In this document: positions 1-10,625 of the stretch, piece after piece
Layout: each line of letters opens with the position of its first letter
How positions within the stretch are numbered: position 1 is the stretch's first letter
NCBI RefSeq assembly: GCF_900109175.1
Contig: NZ_FNZE01000001.1
Coordinates: forward strand, 310,001 to 374,000
DNA from: Pseudomonas linyingensis
Lineage (GTDB): Bacteria; Pseudomonadota; Gammaproteobacteria; Pseudomonadales; Pseudomonadaceae
Direction: 5' to 3'
Length of the DNA: 64,000 nucleotides
Program-made: the position numbers and the translations under genes
The notes under the pieces: generated by a model
The model's input: the letters and a program-made list of their open reading frames with translations, nothing else
What the model was told of the DNA's origin: nothing
Database searches by the model: none

Positions 1-344
1 CCCGGGCGATCGCTCTGGATCCGCAGATTCTCATGTACGACGAACCGTTCGTCGGTCAGGACCCGATCGCCCTGGGCGTGCTGGTGCGCCTGATTCGCCT
101 GCTCAACGATGCGCTCGGCCTGACCAGCATCGTGGTGTCCCACGATCTGGCGGAGACGGCCAGCATCGCCGACTACCTGTACGTGGTCGGCGATACCCAG
201 GTGCTCGGCCATGGCACCCCGGCCGAGTTGATGGAGTCCGACAATCCGCGTATCCGCCAGTTCATGCAGGGTATCGCCGACGGCCCGGTACCCTTCCACT
301 TTCCCGCGGCCGATTATCGCCGCGACCTGCTGGGAGACGCCTGA
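1..344 (+). CDS. mlaF: MlaF, ATP-binding subunit of the Mla phospholipid transporter (5' partial)
   Basis: This is the C-terminal part of an ABC ATPase, open from the left edge (reading frame begins at base 3), so the Walker A and signature regions lie outside the window. Visible are the Walker B and D-loop region ([12 protein letters not shown]) and the H-loop (VVSHDLAET). The family energises the inner-membrane MlaFEDB complex, which moves phospholipids between the inner membrane and periplasmic MlaC to keep the outer membrane asymmetric. The stop codon overlaps the mlaE start, and four more mla genes follow in the standard order, which makes the assignment secure despite truncation. Confidence 0.95.
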   Translation, partial: RAIALDPQILMYDEPFVGQDPIALGVLVRLIRLLNDALGLTSIVVSHDLAETASIADYLYVVGDTQVLGHGTPAELMESDNPRIRQFMQGIADGPVPFHFPAADYRRDLLGDA

Positions 345-1141
345 TGCGCAAGACTCCGCTGGTCGAGCGGGTCCGCCTGCTCGGGCGTTCCGGCCTCGAT
401 GTGCTCGAGGCGCTGGGGCGCTCGACCCTGTTTCTGCTGCATGTGCTGGTCGGTCGCAATGGCGCCGGCAGCTTCCTGCCGCTGCTGGTCAAGCAGTTGT
501 ACGCGGTCGGCGTGCTGTCGCTGGCGATCATCATCGTCTCCGGCATCTTCATCGGCATGGTGCTGGCGCTGCAGGGCTACAACATCCTGGTCGACTTCGC
601 CTCCGAGGAGGCGGTCGGCCAGATGGTGGCGCTGACCCTGCTGCGCGAGCTGGGGCCGGTGGTCACCGCGCTGCTGTTCGCCGGGCGTGCCGGTTCGGCG
701 CTGACCGCCGAGATCGGCAACATGAAATCCACCGAGCAGTTGTCCAGCCTGGAAATGATCGGCGTCGACCCGCTCAAGTACATCATCGCGCCGCGCCTGT
801 GGGCGGGGTTCATCTCGATGCCGCTGCTCTCGGCGATCTTCACCGTGGTCGGCATCTGGGGTGGGGCGATGGTCGCCGTCGACTGGCTCGGCGTCTACGA
901 GGGCTCCTACTGGGGCAACATGCAGCGTAGCGTCGAGTTTCAGGGCGATGTGCTCAACGGTGTGATCAAGAGCCTGGTGTTCGCCGTGGTGGTGACCTGG
1001 ATCGCGGTGTTCCAGGGCTACGACTGCGAGCCGACCTCCGAGGGCATCAGTCGTGCCACCACGCGTACCGTGGTCTACGCCTCGCTGGCCGTGCTCGGCC
1101 TCGACTTCATTCTTACCGCTCTGATGTTCGGAGACTTCTGA
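344..1141 (+). CDS. mlaE: MlaE, permease subunit of the Mla phospholipid transporter
   Basis: A 265-residue integral membrane protein of the MlaE/permease family. Long hydrophobic segments are visible at about residues 47-82, 100-122, 151-180, 206-226 and 238-262, and the conserved [20 protein letters not shown] region sits near residues 97-116. It forms the transmembrane core of MlaFEDB in the inner membrane. Its start overlaps the mlaF stop by one base and its stop overlaps the mlaD start by one base (TGATG), so the genes are almost certainly translationally coupled. Length and order match the family. Confidence 0.97.
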   Translation: MRKTPLVERVRLLGRSGLDVLEALGRSTLFLLHVLVGRNGAGSFLPLLVKQLYAVGVLSLAIIIVSGIFIGMVLALQGYNILVDFASEEAVGQMVALTLLRELGPVVTALLFAGRAGSALTAEIGNMKSTEQLSSLEMIGVDPLKYIIAPRLWAGFISMPLLSAIFTVVGIWGGAMVAVDWLGVYEGSYWGNMQRSVEFQGDVLNGVIKSLVFAVVVTWIAVFQGYDCEPTSEGISRATTRTVVYASLAVLGLDFILTALMFGDF

Positions 1142-1611
1142 TGCAATCCCGTTCCCTGGAAATCGGTGTCGGTCTGTTCCTGCTGGTTGGCCTGCTGGCC
1201 CTGCTGCTGCTGGCCCTGCGGGTCAGCGGCCTGACCATCGGCGCGGCAGACGACACCTACCGTCTGTATGCCTACTTCGACAACACCGCCGGCGTCAGCT
1301 CGCGGGCCAAGGTGACCATGGCCGGGGTGACCATCGGCAAGGTGGTGGCCGTCGATCTGGATCACGACAGCTTCATGGGACGCGTGACCATGGAACTCGA
1401 CAAGCGTGTCGACAATCTACCGACCGACTCCACCGCGTCGATCCTCACTGCCGGCCTGCTCGGCGAGAAGTACATCGGCATCAGTATCGGTGGCGAAGAG
1501 GAGGTGTTGGCCGATGGCGGGGTGATTCGTGACACCCAGTCGGCCCTGGTGCTGGAAGACCTGATCGGCAAGTTCCTGCTCAATACCGTCAACAAAGAAC
1601 CGGCCAAGTAA
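1141..1611 (+). CDS. mlaD: MlaD, MCE-domain lipid-binding subunit
   Basis: A 156-residue protein with one N-terminal membrane helix (about residues 8-27) followed by a single MCE domain that begins near YRLYAYFDNTAGVSSRAKV. MlaD forms a hexameric ring on the periplasmic face of MlaFEDB and passes phospholipid to or from MlaC. The short length, with only a brief tail after the MCE domain, fits MlaD rather than the long multi-MCE proteins PqiB or YebT. It overlaps mlaE by one base and is followed 19 bases later by mlaC. Confidence 0.96.
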   Translation: MQSRSLEIGVGLFLLVGLLALLLLALRVSGLTIGAADDTYRLYAYFDNTAGVSSRAKVTMAGVTIGKVVAVDLDHDSFMGRVTMELDKRVDNLPTDSTASILTAGLLGEKYIGISIGGEEEVLADGGVIRDTQSALVLEDLIGKFLLNTVNKEPAK

Positions 1612-1630
1612 GTCATTGGGAAGCTCAAAC

Positions 1631-2275
1631 ATGCTCAAGATCCTGCGTCGCAGCCTGCTGGTCCTGCTGGCCTGCCTGCCCTTCACCGCCCATGCTGCAG
1701 CCACTCCGCAGCAGTTGGTGCAAAGCACCACCGATCAAGTGCTGGGCGAGCTGACCAGCAAGCGCGAGCAGTTCAAGCAGGATCCGGAGGCCTTCTATCA
1801 GGCGCTCGACGGCATTCTCGGTCCGGTGATCGACTTCGACGGCTTCGCTCGCGGGGTGATGACCGTGCGTTACAGTCGTCAGGCCTCGCCCGAGCAGATG
1901 CAGGCCTTCCAGACCAGCTTCAAGCGCAGTCTGGTCAAGTTCTACGGCAGCGCCCTGCTCGAGTACGACAACCAGCAGATCCGCATGCTGCCGCCGGTCG
2001 CCTCCCGCGAGCCTGATCGCGCCTCGGTGAACATGGAAGTGGTCGGTCGCAGCGGCGCCATCTATCCGCTGACCTACACCCTCGAGCAGAAGGGCGGGGC
2101 CTGGAAGGTGCGCAACGTGATCATCAACGGCATCAACATCGGCAAGCTGTTCCGCGACCAGTTCGCCGAGTCGATGCGCAGCAACGGCAACGACCTGGAC
2201 AAGGTCATCGCCACCTGGGGTGACGCCGTGGCGCGTGCCCAGGAAGCTGCCGACGTGACGGCCGGCCAGCAATGA
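1631..2275 (+). CDS. mlaC: MlaC, periplasmic phospholipid-binding protein
   Basis: I place the start at the ATG at 1631, preceded by a GGGAA ribosome site, rather than an in-frame TTG at 1616. This gives 214 residues that open with a typical Sec signal peptide ending at AHA (about residue 22). The rest matches the Tol-Tol-Ttg2 / MlaC family, a soluble periplasmic shuttle that carries phospholipid between the outer-membrane MlaA complex and MlaFEDB. The C-terminal part contains the usual WKVRNVIINGINIGKLFRDQF region. It lies inside the mla operon, and its stop overlaps the mlaB start. Confidence 0.95.
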   Translation: MLKILRRSLLVLLACLPFTAHAAATPQQLVQSTTDQVLGELTSKREQFKQDPEAFYQALDGILGPVIDFDGFARGVMTVRYSRQASPEQMQAFQTSFKRSLVKFYGSALLEYDNQQIRMLPPVASREPDRASVNMEVVGRSGAIYPLTYTLEQKGGAWKVRNVIINGINIGKLFRDQFAESMRSNGNDLDKVIATWGDAVARAQEAADVTAGQQ

Positions 2276-2580
2276 GAGGAGGCTCGCTGCGCGAGGTGCA
2301 GGGCGGTGGTCTGGCGCTGCATGGCGTGATCGACATGCATGTCGGCGCCGAGCTGCGCGACGCCGGGCGTCGCCTGCTCGCCGCCAGTCGCAGCCGCGAG
2401 GTGTGGATCGATTGTGCGGCCATCACCCAAAGCAGCAGTGTCGGGCTGTCGCTGTTGCTGTGCCTGCTGCGCGATGCCCGGGAGACCGGCAAGATCCTCC
2501 AGGTGCGCAACCTGCCGGACGACATGCGCCAGATCGCCGAGGTCTACGGTCTGCTCGAGCTGCTGCCGCTGGCCGATTGA
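2272..2580 (+). CDS. mlaB: MlaB, STAS-domain subunit of the Mla transporter
   Basis: A 102-residue STAS-domain protein with no membrane segment. In the known complex MlaB is cytoplasmic, binds MlaF and is needed for its stability and ATPase activity. The STAS loop region is ITQSSSVGLSLLLCLL, about residues 48-63. The start codon overlaps the mlaC stop (ATGA), consistent with coupling. STAS domains are short and divergent, so the assignment rests partly on its position as the last gene of the mla operon. A gap of 106 bases with a promoter for ibaG follows. Confidence 0.92.
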   Translation: MRGGSLREVQGGGLALHGVIDMHVGAELRDAGRRLLAASRSREVWIDCAAITQSSSVGLSLLLCLLRDARETGKILQVRNLPDDMRQIAEVYGLLELLPLAD

Positions 2581-2590
2581 AGCGCTGTCG

Positions 2591-2606
2591 GCGTGCCATG
2601 GCACGC
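2591..2606. repeat. 16-bp perfect palindrome after mlaB
   Basis: A perfect self-complementary stretch (GCGTGCCATGGCACGC) lies 10 bases after the mlaB stop. It has no adjacent T-run; the first T-run is about 27 bases further on, at 2634-2639. It could be a weak terminator stem or a protein-binding site, and neither can be decided by eye. Confidence 0.5.
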
Positions 2607-2617
2607 GGCCGGCGGGG

Positions 2618-2646
2618 TTCGCAGGTCGGGGGCTTTTTTGTATGAT
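2618..2646 (+). promoter_or_regulatory. Putative sigma-70 promoter for ibaG-murA
   Basis: TTCGCA at 2618-2623 and TATGAT at 2641-2646 are separated by 17 bases, a 4/6 and 5/6 match to the housekeeping consensus with optimal spacing. It lies about 40 bases upstream of the ibaG start at 2687. This is a prediction from sequence only. Confidence 0.55.
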
Positions 2647-2686
2647 GGCCGGCCCGTTCGTGCCGGTCCCCAATCGAGGTTGAGTT

Positions 2687-4214
<1,528 letters not shown>

Positions 4215-4223
4215 GGGTAAGTC

Positions 4224-4859
4224 ATGCTGACCATCGCGCTGTCCAAGGGCCGCATTCTCGACGATACCCTGCCGCTGCTGGCGGCAGCCGGCATCGTGCC
4301 GACCGAGAATCCGGACAAGAGCCGCAAGCTGATCATCCCGACCACCCAGGCCGATGTGCGCCTGCTGATCGTGCGTGCCACCGACGTGCCGACCTACGTC
4401 GAGCACGGCGCCGCCGATCTCGGCGTGGCCGGCAAGGACGTGCTGCTGGAATATGGTGGCCAGGGCCTCTACGAGCCGCTCGACCTGCAGATCGCCAAGT
4501 GCAAGCTGATGACCGCCGGCAAGGTTGGCGCGCCTGAGCCCAAGGGCCGCCTGCGTGTGGCCACCAAGTTCGTCAACGTGGCCAAGCGCTACTACGCCGA
4601 GCAGGGTCGCCAGGTCGACATCATCAAGCTGTACGGCTCCATGGAGCTGGCGCCGCTGGTGGGCCTGGCCGACAAGATCATCGACGTGGTCGACACCGGT
4701 AACACCCTGCGCGCCAACGGCCTGGAGCCGCAGGAGCTGATCTGCCATGTCAGCTCGCGACTGGTGGTCAACAAGGCCTCGATGAAGATGCAGCATGCGC
4801 GCATCCAGGCCCTGATCGATACCCTGCGCCAGGCCGTGCAATCACGCCGGCCAGCGTGA
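4224..4859 (+). CDS. hisG: HisG, ATP phosphoribosyltransferase (short form)
   Basis: A 211-residue catalytic subunit for the first step of histidine synthesis, condensing ATP with PRPP. The sequence opens [19 protein letters not shown] and contains the PRPP-binding stretch [12 protein letters not shown] near residues 154-165. It lacks the C-terminal ACT-like regulatory domain of the long form (about 300 residues), so it should need the HisRS-like partner HisZ for activity and histidine feedback. No hisZ is in the window. It follows murA by 9 bases. Confidence 0.97.
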   Translation: MLTIALSKGRILDDTLPLLAAAGIVPTENPDKSRKLIIPTTQADVRLLIVRATDVPTYVEHGAADLGVAGKDVLLEYGGQGLYEPLDLQIAKCKLMTAGKVGAPEPKGRLRVATKFVNVAKRYYAEQGRQVDIIKLYGSMELAPLVGLADKIIDVVDTGNTLRANGLEPQELICHVSSRLVVNKASMKMQHARIQALIDTLRQAVQSRRPA

Positions 4860-4900
4860 GTCATCCCCGGCGCCAGGGACGGCGCCGACGTCGTCCTGCC

Positions 4901-4953
4901 CTGTAGGGTGGCGACTACTTGCTGTTTCCGCCCGCGACCATCGGTCGCTACAG
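4901..4953. repeat. REP-like intergenic inverted-repeat element
   Basis: The element is bounded by CTGTAG (4901-4906) and its complement CTACAG (4948-4953). Inside it is a perfect hairpin, GCGACC-ATC-GGTCGC, at 4934-4948. It occupies the 190-base gap between hisG and hisD. The structure resembles the small palindromic repeats scattered between genes in Pseudomonas genomes. Only one copy is present in this window, so its repeat status is inferred from structure. Confidence 0.55.
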
Positions 4954-5049
4954 CCTATCCGTGTCATAGCCACAATTGCCGGGTGCCCGCACGGAAGGCC
5001 TGCTAGTCTAGCGGCGCCCGACCCCCGCTTACGCCAGAGAGGCTTTGCC

Positions 5050-6357
5050 ATGACCGCACCAATCGCCATCCGCCGACTCGACGCCGCCGATCCGCAGTTT
5101 GCCCGTCATCTGGATCATCTGCTGAGCTGGGAAAGCGTGTCCGACGATGCGGTCAACCAGCGCGTGCTGGACATCATCAAGGGCGTGCGCGAGCGCGGCG
5201 ATGCCGCGCTGGTCGAGTACACCCAGCGCTTCGACGGCGTCGAGGCGACCTCCATGGCCGAGCTGATCCTGCCGCGCGAGCGCCTGGAGCTGGCCCTGAC
5301 CCGCATCAGTGTCGAGCAGCGCACGGCGCTGGAGCAGGCCGCCGAGCGCGTGCGCCTCTACCACGAGCGGCAGAAGCAGGACTCCTGGACCTACACCGAG
5401 GCCGACGGCACCGTGCTCGGCCAGCAGGTCACCCCGCTGGATCGCGCCGGCCTGTATGTGCCGGGCGGCAAGGCGGCCTATCCGTCGTCGGTGCTGATGA
5501 ACGCCATTCCGGCCAAGGTGGCCGGTGTCGCCGAAGTGGTGATGGTGGTGCCGACCCCGCGTGGCGAGCTCAACGAATTGGTGCTGGCCGCCGCCTGCGT
5601 GGCCGGTGTCGACCGCGTGTTCACCATCGGCGGCGCCCAGGCCGTGGCCGCGCTGGCCTACGGTACCGAGAGCGTGCCGCAGGTGGATAAGGTGGTCGGT
5701 CCGGGCAACATCTATGTGGCCACCGCCAAGCGCCACGTGTTCGGCCAGGTCGGCATCGACATGATCGCCGGCCCCTCGGAGATCCTCGTGGTCTGCGACG
5801 GCCAGACCGACCCGGACTGGATCGCCATGGACCTGTTCTCCCAGGCCGAGCATGACGAGGACGCCCAGTCGATCCTGGTCAGCCCGGACGACGCCTTCCT
5901 CGACCGGGTGGCCGAAAGCATCGCTCGCCTGCTGCCGACCATGGAGCGTGCCGAGATCATCCGCACCTCGCTGGAGGCCCGCGGCGCGCTGATCCAGGTC
6001 GCCGACATGGAGCAGGCCATCGCCGTGGCCAACCGCATCGCCCCGGAACACCTCGAGCTGTCGGTGGCCGAGCCGCAACAGTGGCTGGCGCAGATCCGTC
6101 ACGCCGGCGCGATCTTCATGGGCAGGTACACTGCGGAGGCGCTGGGCGACTACTGCGCCGGGCCGAACCACGTGCTGCCGACCTCCGGTACCGCGCGCTT
6201 CTCCTCGCCGCTGGGGGTCTACGACTTCCAGAAGCGCTCGTCGATCATCTTCTGTTCGGCCGCCGGTGCCTCCGAGCTGGGCAAGACCGCCTCGGTGCTG
6301 GCCCGCGGCGAGTCGCTGACCGCCCACGCGCGCAGCGCCGAGTACCGTATCAAGTAA
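5050..6357 (+). CDS. hisD: HisD, histidinol dehydrogenase
   Basis: A 435-residue enzyme that carries out the last two steps of histidine synthesis, the NAD-dependent oxidation of histidinol to histidine. The conserved features include [29 protein letters not shown], the zinc-binding [12 protein letters not shown] region near residues 259-270, and [22 protein letters not shown] near residues 369-390. Full length. It is separated from hisG by a 190-base gap containing a REP-like element, and from hisC by a gap with a GC-rich inverted repeat, so the his genes may not be uniformly co-expressed. Confidence 0.98.
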   Translation: MTAPIAIRRLDAADPQFARHLDHLLSWESVSDDAVNQRVLDIIKGVRERGDAALVEYTQRFDGVEATSMAELILPRERLELALTRISVEQRTALEQAAERVRLYHERQKQDSWTYTEADGTVLGQQVTPLDRAGLYVPGGKAAYPSSVLMNAIPAKVAGVAEVVMVVPTPRGELNELVLAAACVAGVDRVFTIGGAQAVAALAYGTESVPQVDKVVGPGNIYVATAKRHVFGQVGIDMIAGPSEILVVCDGQTDPDWIAMDLFSQAEHDEDAQSILVSPDDAFLDRVAESIARLLPTMERAEIIRTSLEARGALIQVADMEQAIAVANRIAPEHLELSVAEPQQWLAQIRHAGAIFMGRYTAEALGDYCAGPNHVLPTSGTARFSSPLGVYDFQKRSSIIFCSAAGASELGKTASVLARGESLTAHARSAEYRIK

Positions 6358-6363
6358 TACGTC

Positions 6364-6412
6364 GGGTGCGCGGTGCGCACCCCGGGAACGATTCGGTGCG
6401 CACCGCGCACCC
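6364..6412. repeat. 18-bp inverted repeat between hisD and hisC
   Basis: The arms at 6364-6381 and 6395-6412 are perfect complements (GGGTGCGCGGTGCGCACC and its reverse complement) around a 13-base spacer. The pair fills most of the short hisD-hisC gap. Each arm itself contains the self-complementary core GGTGCGCACC. The wider flanks (GTCGGGTG and CACCCTAC) are nearly symmetric too. It has the look of a dispersed GC-rich intergenic repeat. It would fold into a strong mRNA stem just before the hisC ribosome site. Confidence 0.7.
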
Positions 6413-6435
6413 TACGCATTCGAGGAGAGAAGGGC

Positions 6436-7494
6436 GTGAGCAAATTCTGGAGTCCCTTCGTCAAGGACCTGGTGCCCTACGTGCCGGGTGAGCAGCCCAA
6501 GCTGGAGCGGCTGGTCAAACTCAACACCAATGAGAACCCCTACGGCCCGTCGCCGAAGGTGCTCGAAGCCATCGGTGCCGAGCTGGACGACAACCTGCGG
6601 CTGTACCCGGACCCCAACGGCGAGCGCCTCAAGCAGGCGATCGCCGGCTACTACGGCGTGCAGCCCAGTCAGGTGTTCGTCGGCAACGGTTCCGACGAGG
6701 TGCTGGCGCACGTGTTCCACGGCCTGTTCCAGCACGGCCGGCCGCTGCTGTTTCCGGACATCAGCTACAGCTTCTATCCGGTGTACTGCGGCCTCTACCA
6801 CATCCCGTTCGAGACCGTGGCGCTGGACGAGCAGTTCCGCATCAATGTGGCGGACTACGCGCGCCCCAACGGCGGCATCATCTTCCCCAACCCCAATGCG
6901 CCGACCGGCTGCCTGCTGCCGCTGACGGCGATTCGCCAGCTGCTCGAGGCCAACCGCGAGTCGGTGGTGGTGGTCGACGAGGCCTATGTCGACTTCGGCG
7001 GCGAAAGCGCCATCAGCCTGGTGGACCAGTATCCCAACCTGCTGGTCACCCAGACCCTGTCCAAGTCGCGCTCGCTGGCCGGCCTGCGCGTTGGCCTGGC
7101 GGTCGGCAATGCCGAGCTGATCGAGGCGCTGGAGCGGATCAAGAACAGCTTCAACTCCTACCCGCTCGATCGCCTGGCGCTGGCCGGGGCGGTGGCGGCG
7201 TTCGAGGACCAGGACTACTTCGAGCAGACCTGCCAGGCGGTGATCGCCAGCCGCGAGCAGTTGGTCAGCGAGCTGCAGGATCTGGGCTTCGAGGTGCTGC
7301 CGTCGGCGGCCAACTTCATCTTCGCCCGCCACCCGCAGCATGACGCCGCGCAGCTGGCGGCGGCCCTGCGCGAGCAGGGGGTGATTGTGCGCCACTTCAA
7401 GCAGGCGCGGATCAGCCAGTTCCTGCGCATCACCATCGGCACCGCCGAGCAGAACATGGCCCTGCAGGAGGCGCTGACACCGCTGGTGCAGTGA
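6436..7494 (+). CDS. hisC: HisC, histidinol-phosphate aminotransferase
   Basis: A fold-type I PLP aminotransferase acting on imidazole acetol phosphate in histidine synthesis. I choose the GTG at 6436, after the ribosome site GGAGAGAAGG, giving 352 residues ([20 protein letters not shown]). A longer frame beginning at 6373 would read through the inverted repeat and adds nothing family-like. Conserved features are [24 protein letters not shown], and the PLP lysine in [14 protein letters not shown]. Pseudomonads often carry two HisC paralogues; this is the one linked to hisGD. Confidence 0.96.
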   Translation: MSKFWSPFVKDLVPYVPGEQPKLERLVKLNTNENPYGPSPKVLEAIGAELDDNLRLYPDPNGERLKQAIAGYYGVQPSQVFVGNGSDEVLAHVFHGLFQHGRPLLFPDISYSFYPVYCGLYHIPFETVALDEQFRINVADYARPNGGIIFPNPNAPTGCLLPLTAIRQLLEANRESVVVVDEAYVDFGGESAISLVDQYPNLLVTQTLSKSRSLAGLRVGLAVGNAELIEALERIKNSFNSYPLDRLALAGAVAAFEDQDYFEQTCQAVIASREQLVSELQDLGFEVLPSAANFIFARHPQHDAAQLAAALREQGVIVRHFKQARISQFLRITIGTAEQNMALQEALTPLVQ

Positions 7495-7500
7495 TTCCAG

Positions 7501-7546
7501 CCCATTAACGACAACGGCGCCCACGGGCGCCGTTGTCGTTAATGGG
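7501..7546. terminator. Bidirectional terminator between hisC and algW
   Basis: A perfect 22-bp inverted repeat (7501-7522 and 7525-7546) with only two unpaired bases between the arms. It lies 6 bases after the hisC stop and 7 bases before the end of the convergent algW gene. The arms end in the sequence TTGTCGTT, seen again after two other genes in the window, instead of a plain T-run. Confidence 0.85.
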
Positions 7547-7553
7547 TACGGGA

Positions 7554-8699
7554 CTACTCGCTGCTCACCGCCGGGCGCAGGCCGACTTCGGCGCTGAGCT
7601 GCTGAGTCTCGCCACCGCGCATGACCTCGATGCGGATCCTCTCGCCCGGACGCTTGCGCGCCACCTGGTTCATCGCCCGGCGGCCGTCGCTGGCTGGCTC
7701 GCCATCGATGGCGAGGATCACGTCGCCCGGTTGCAGGCCGGCGCGCAGGGCCGGGCTGTCGCGGTAGATGCCGGCGACGATGATGCCGCTCTGCCCGCCC
7801 TGCAGACCGATGGATTCGGCCAGCTCTGCGGTCAGCGGCTGCACCTCGAGGCCGAGCCAGCCGCGGATTACCTGGCCGTGGGCGATGATCGCCTCCATCA
7901 CTTCCTGGGCCAGCTTGGTCGGAATGGCGAAGCCGATGCCCTGGGAGCCGCCGGAGCGGGAGAAGATCGCGGTGTTGATGCCGATCAGGTTGCCGTGGGC
8001 GTCGATCAGCGCGCCGCCGGAGTTGCCGGGATTGATCGCGGCGTCGGTCTGGATGAAGTCCTCGTAGGTGTTGAGGCCGAGCTGGTTGCGCCCGGTGGCG
8101 CTGATGATGCCCATGGTCACCGTCTGGCCGACGCCGAACGGGTTGCCGATGGCCAGGGTGACGTCGCCGATGCGGATGTTGTCGGAGCGGCCGAGAGTGA
8201 TCGCCGGCAGGTCGGTCAGGTCGATCTTGAGCACCGCCAGGTCGGTTTCCGGGTCACTGCCGATCACCCGCGCCAGGGTTTCGCGGCCATCCTTGAGGGC
8301 GACGATGATCTGGTCGGCGCCGGCGGTGACGTGGTTGTTGGTCAGCAGGTAGCCCTTGGGGCTCATGATCACCGCCGAGCCGAGGCTCGACTCCATGCGC
8401 CGCTGGCGCGGCAGGTTGTCGCCGAAGAAGCGGCGAAACTGCGGGTCGTCGAACAGCGGGTGGCTCGGCTTGTCCACCACCTTGGTGGTGTACAGGTTGG
8501 CCACCGCCGGTGCGGCCAGCTCCACTGCGTCGCTATAGGACACCGGGCCCAGCGTCGGCAGGCCGAGGGCCGGGGCCTGGCGCAGTTCGAGATCCTGCTG
8601 GTCGCGGCCGACCCACTGGGGAAACAGCTGGATCACCAGCAGGGCCAGCAGGAGGCCGGCGATAACCGGCCAGCCGAGAAAACGCAGCGCCTTGTGCAT
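7554..8699 (-). CDS. algW: AlgW, DegS-type periplasmic serine protease
   Basis: A 381-residue membrane-anchored HtrA-family protease: one N-terminal helix (about residues 10-25), a trypsin-like domain, then a single PDZ domain (about residues 270-370). The catalytic triad is His123 (LTNNHV), Asp153 (ETDLAVLK) and Ser227 (NPGNSGG). In Pseudomonas, AlgW makes the first cut in the anti-sigma factor MucA after its PDZ senses misfolded envelope proteins, freeing AlgU for the envelope stress and alginate response. One PDZ domain and the anchor distinguish it from two-PDZ MucD/DegP. It converges on hisC and is divergent from the Nif3 gene. Confidence 0.96.
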   Translation of the reverse strand: MHKALRFLGWPVIAGLLLALLVIQLFPQWVGRDQQDLELRQAPALGLPTLGPVSYSDAVELAAPAVANLYTTKVVDKPSHPLFDDPQFRRFFGDNLPRQRRMESSLGSAVIMSPKGYLLTNNHVTAGADQIIVALKDGRETLARVIGSDPETDLAVLKIDLTDLPAITLGRSDNIRIGDVTLAIGNPFGVGQTVTMGIISATGRNQLGLNTYEDFIQTDAAINPGNSGGALIDAHGNLIGINTAIFSRSGGSQGIGFAIPTKLAQEVMEAIIAHGQVIRGWLGLEVQPLTAELAESIGLQGGQSGIIVAGIYRDSPALRAGLQPGDVILAIDGEPASDGRRAMNQVARKRPGERIRIEVMRGGETQQLSAEVGLRPAVSSE

Positions 8700-8803
8700 C
8701 GGGAGTCCTTGAGGTTGCGAGGGCGGAAGGTGGCCATTAAGGTGGCGGCATTATACGAGGCCGGCGCGCGGGAAGCAGTCGCCAACTGTTACGGAGCATC
8801 ACC

Positions 8804-9562
8804 ATGGCCATTGCCCTGAATACCTTGGTCGCCGAGTGCGGTCGCTACCTGGATGCCGCGCGCATCGCCGACTACTGTCCCAACGGCCTGCAGGTCGAGG
8901 GCCGCGCCGAGGTGCGCCGCATCGTCAGCGGAGTCACCGCCAGCCAGGCGCTGCTCGACGCCGCAGTTGAGGCGCAGGCCGATGTGGTGCTGGTACACCA
9001 CGGCTATTTCTGGAAGAACGAGAACCCCTGCATCACTGGCATCAAGCAGCGCCGCCTGAAGACCCTGCTCAGCCACGAGATCAGCCTGCTGGCCTACCAC
9101 CTGCCGCTTGACCTGCACCCCGAGGTGGGCAACAACGTGCAGCTGGCGCGGCGCCTCGGCCTGCAGGTGGAGGGGCCGCTGGAGCCTGGCAATCCGCGCT
9201 CGGTGGGCCTGCTCGGCAGCCTGTCCGAGCCCCTGGCGCCGGCAGCCTTTGCCGCGCAGGTGGCTGCGGTGCTGGGCCGCGAGCCGCTGCTGGTGCCCGG
9301 CTGCGGGCCGATTCGCCGGGTGGCCTGGTGCACCGGCGCGGCGCAGGGCTACATCGAGCAGGCGATCGCCGCCGGTGCGGATGCCTACCTGAGCGGCGAG
9401 GTGTCCGAGTCCACCGTGCACAGCGCGCGCGAGAGCGGCATCAGCTTCCTCGCCGCCGGTCATCACGCCACCGAACGCTACGGCGTGCAGGCGTTGGGCG
9501 AGTATCTGGCGCAGCGGTTCGCTGTCGAACACCGCTTTATCGACTGCGACAACCCGGTCTGA
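8804..9562 (+). CDS. Nif3-like dinuclear metal-centre protein
   Basis: A 252-residue member of the NIF3 / YbgI family, which forms a hexameric toroid with a two-metal site. Visible metal-site motifs are VLVHHGYFWKNE (about residues 63-74) and AAGHHATERYG (about residues 220-230). It has been described as GTP cyclohydrolase 1 type 2-like from annotation, but its reaction in bacteria is not established, so I leave the function open. It is divergent from algW, with 104 bases between the starts, and stands alone before the cysD promoter region. Confidence 0.93.
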   Translation: MAIALNTLVAECGRYLDAARIADYCPNGLQVEGRAEVRRIVSGVTASQALLDAAVEAQADVVLVHHGYFWKNENPCITGIKQRRLKTLLSHEISLLAYHLPLDLHPEVGNNVQLARRLGLQVEGPLEPGNPRSVGLLGSLSEPLAPAAFAAQVAAVLGREPLLVPGCGPIRRVAWCTGAAQGYIEQAIAAGADAYLSGEVSESTVHSARESGISFLAAGHHATERYGVQALGEYLAQRFAVEHRFIDCDNPV

Positions 9563-9580
9563 GCGGTCGCGCTTGGGCAT

Positions 9581-9650
9581 ATTTATAGAATGATTGGTTC
9601 TAGTGTGTCGCCTTATTAGAAGTTGGGGGGCGTGCTATCGTGCGCGCACG
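9581..9650 (+). promoter_or_regulatory. cysD upstream regulatory region
   Basis: The 133-base gap before cysD is AT-richer than its surroundings around 9576-9620. A weak promoter is possible: TTATTA at 9613-9618, 17 bases, TATCGT at 9636-9641, followed by the 12-bp palindrome CGTGCGCGCACG at 9639-9650. Upstream lies the imperfect dyad TAGAA-N7-TTCTA. A poor -35 box with an AT-rich upstream segment would suit activation by the LysR-type regulator CysB, known to control these genes in related bacteria. The CysB site itself cannot be assigned by eye. Confidence 0.35.
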
Positions 9651-9695
9651 TTCACGGCCCGCCGGCCGCAATCCGTATGTCTTATGTGAGTAGCC

Positions 9696-10613
9696 ATGGT
9701 CGACAAACTGACGCATCTGAAGCAGCTGGAGGCGGAAAGCATCCACATCATCCGTGAGGTGGCCGCCGAATTCGACAACCCGGTGATGCTGTATTCCATC
9801 GGCAAGGACTCCGCGGTGATGCTGCATCTCGCCCGCAAGGCGTTCTTCCCCGGCAAGCTGCCGTTCCCGGTGATGCATGTCGACACCCAGTGGAAGTTCC
9901 AGGAAATGTACCGCTTCCGCGACCAGATGGTCGCCGAGCTGGGCCTGGACCTGATCACCCACGTCAACCCGGAAGGCGTGGCGCAGGGCATCAACCCCTT
10001 CACCCACGGCAGCGCCAAGCACACCGACATCATGAAGACCGAGGGTCTCAAGCAGGCCCTGGACAAGTACGGCTTCGACGCCGCCTTCGGTGGTGCGCGC
10101 CGCGACGAGGAGAAATCCCGCGCCAAGGAGCGCGTCTACTCGTTCCGCGACAGCAAGCACCGCTGGGACCCGAAGAACCAGCGTCCCGAGCTGTGGAACG
10201 TCTACAACGGCAAGGTCAAGAAGGGCGAGTCGATCCGCGTGTTCCCGCTGTCCAACTGGACCGAGCTGGACATCTGGCAGTACATCTACCTGGAAGGCAT
10301 CCCGATCGTGCCGCTGTACTTCGCTGCCGAGCGCGAGGTGATCGAGAAGAACGGCACCCTGATCATGATCGACGATGCGCGCATCCTCGAGCACCTCAGC
10401 GACGAGGAGAAGGCACGCATCCAGAAGAAGATGGTGCGCTTCCGTACCCTCGGCTGCTACCCGCTGACCGGTGCGGTGGAGTCCACCGCCACCAGCCTGC
10501 CGGAGATCATCCAGGAAATGCTCCTGACCCGCACTTCCGAGCGCCAGGGCCGCGTCATCGACCACGATGGCGCCGGTTCGATGGAAGAAAAGAAACGTCA
10601 GGGCTACTTCTAA
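9696..10613 (+). CDS. cysD: CysD, sulfate adenylyltransferase subunit 2
   Basis: A 305-residue PP-loop ATPase-family protein, the catalytic subunit of ATP sulfurylase that makes adenosine 5'-phosphosulfate from ATP and sulfate. The PP-loop is [18 protein letters not shown] at about residues 31-48, and [15 protein letters not shown] lies near residue 132. It works as a heterodimer with the GTPase subunit encoded by the next gene, 12 bases downstream. Length and motifs are standard for the family. The two genes form one transcription unit closed by the terminator at 12541. Confidence 0.98.
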   Translation: MVDKLTHLKQLEAESIHIIREVAAEFDNPVMLYSIGKDSAVMLHLARKAFFPGKLPFPVMHVDTQWKFQEMYRFRDQMVAELGLDLITHVNPEGVAQGINPFTHGSAKHTDIMKTEGLKQALDKYGFDAAFGGARRDEEKSRAKERVYSFRDSKHRWDPKNQRPELWNVYNGKVKKGESIRVFPLSNWTELDIWQYIYLEGIPIVPLYFAAEREVIEKNGTLIMIDDARILEHLSDEEKARIQKKMVRFRTLGCYPLTGAVESTATSLPEIIQEMLLTRTSERQGRVIDHDGAGSMEEKKRQGYF

Positions 10614-10625
10614 GGGTTTCGCATC

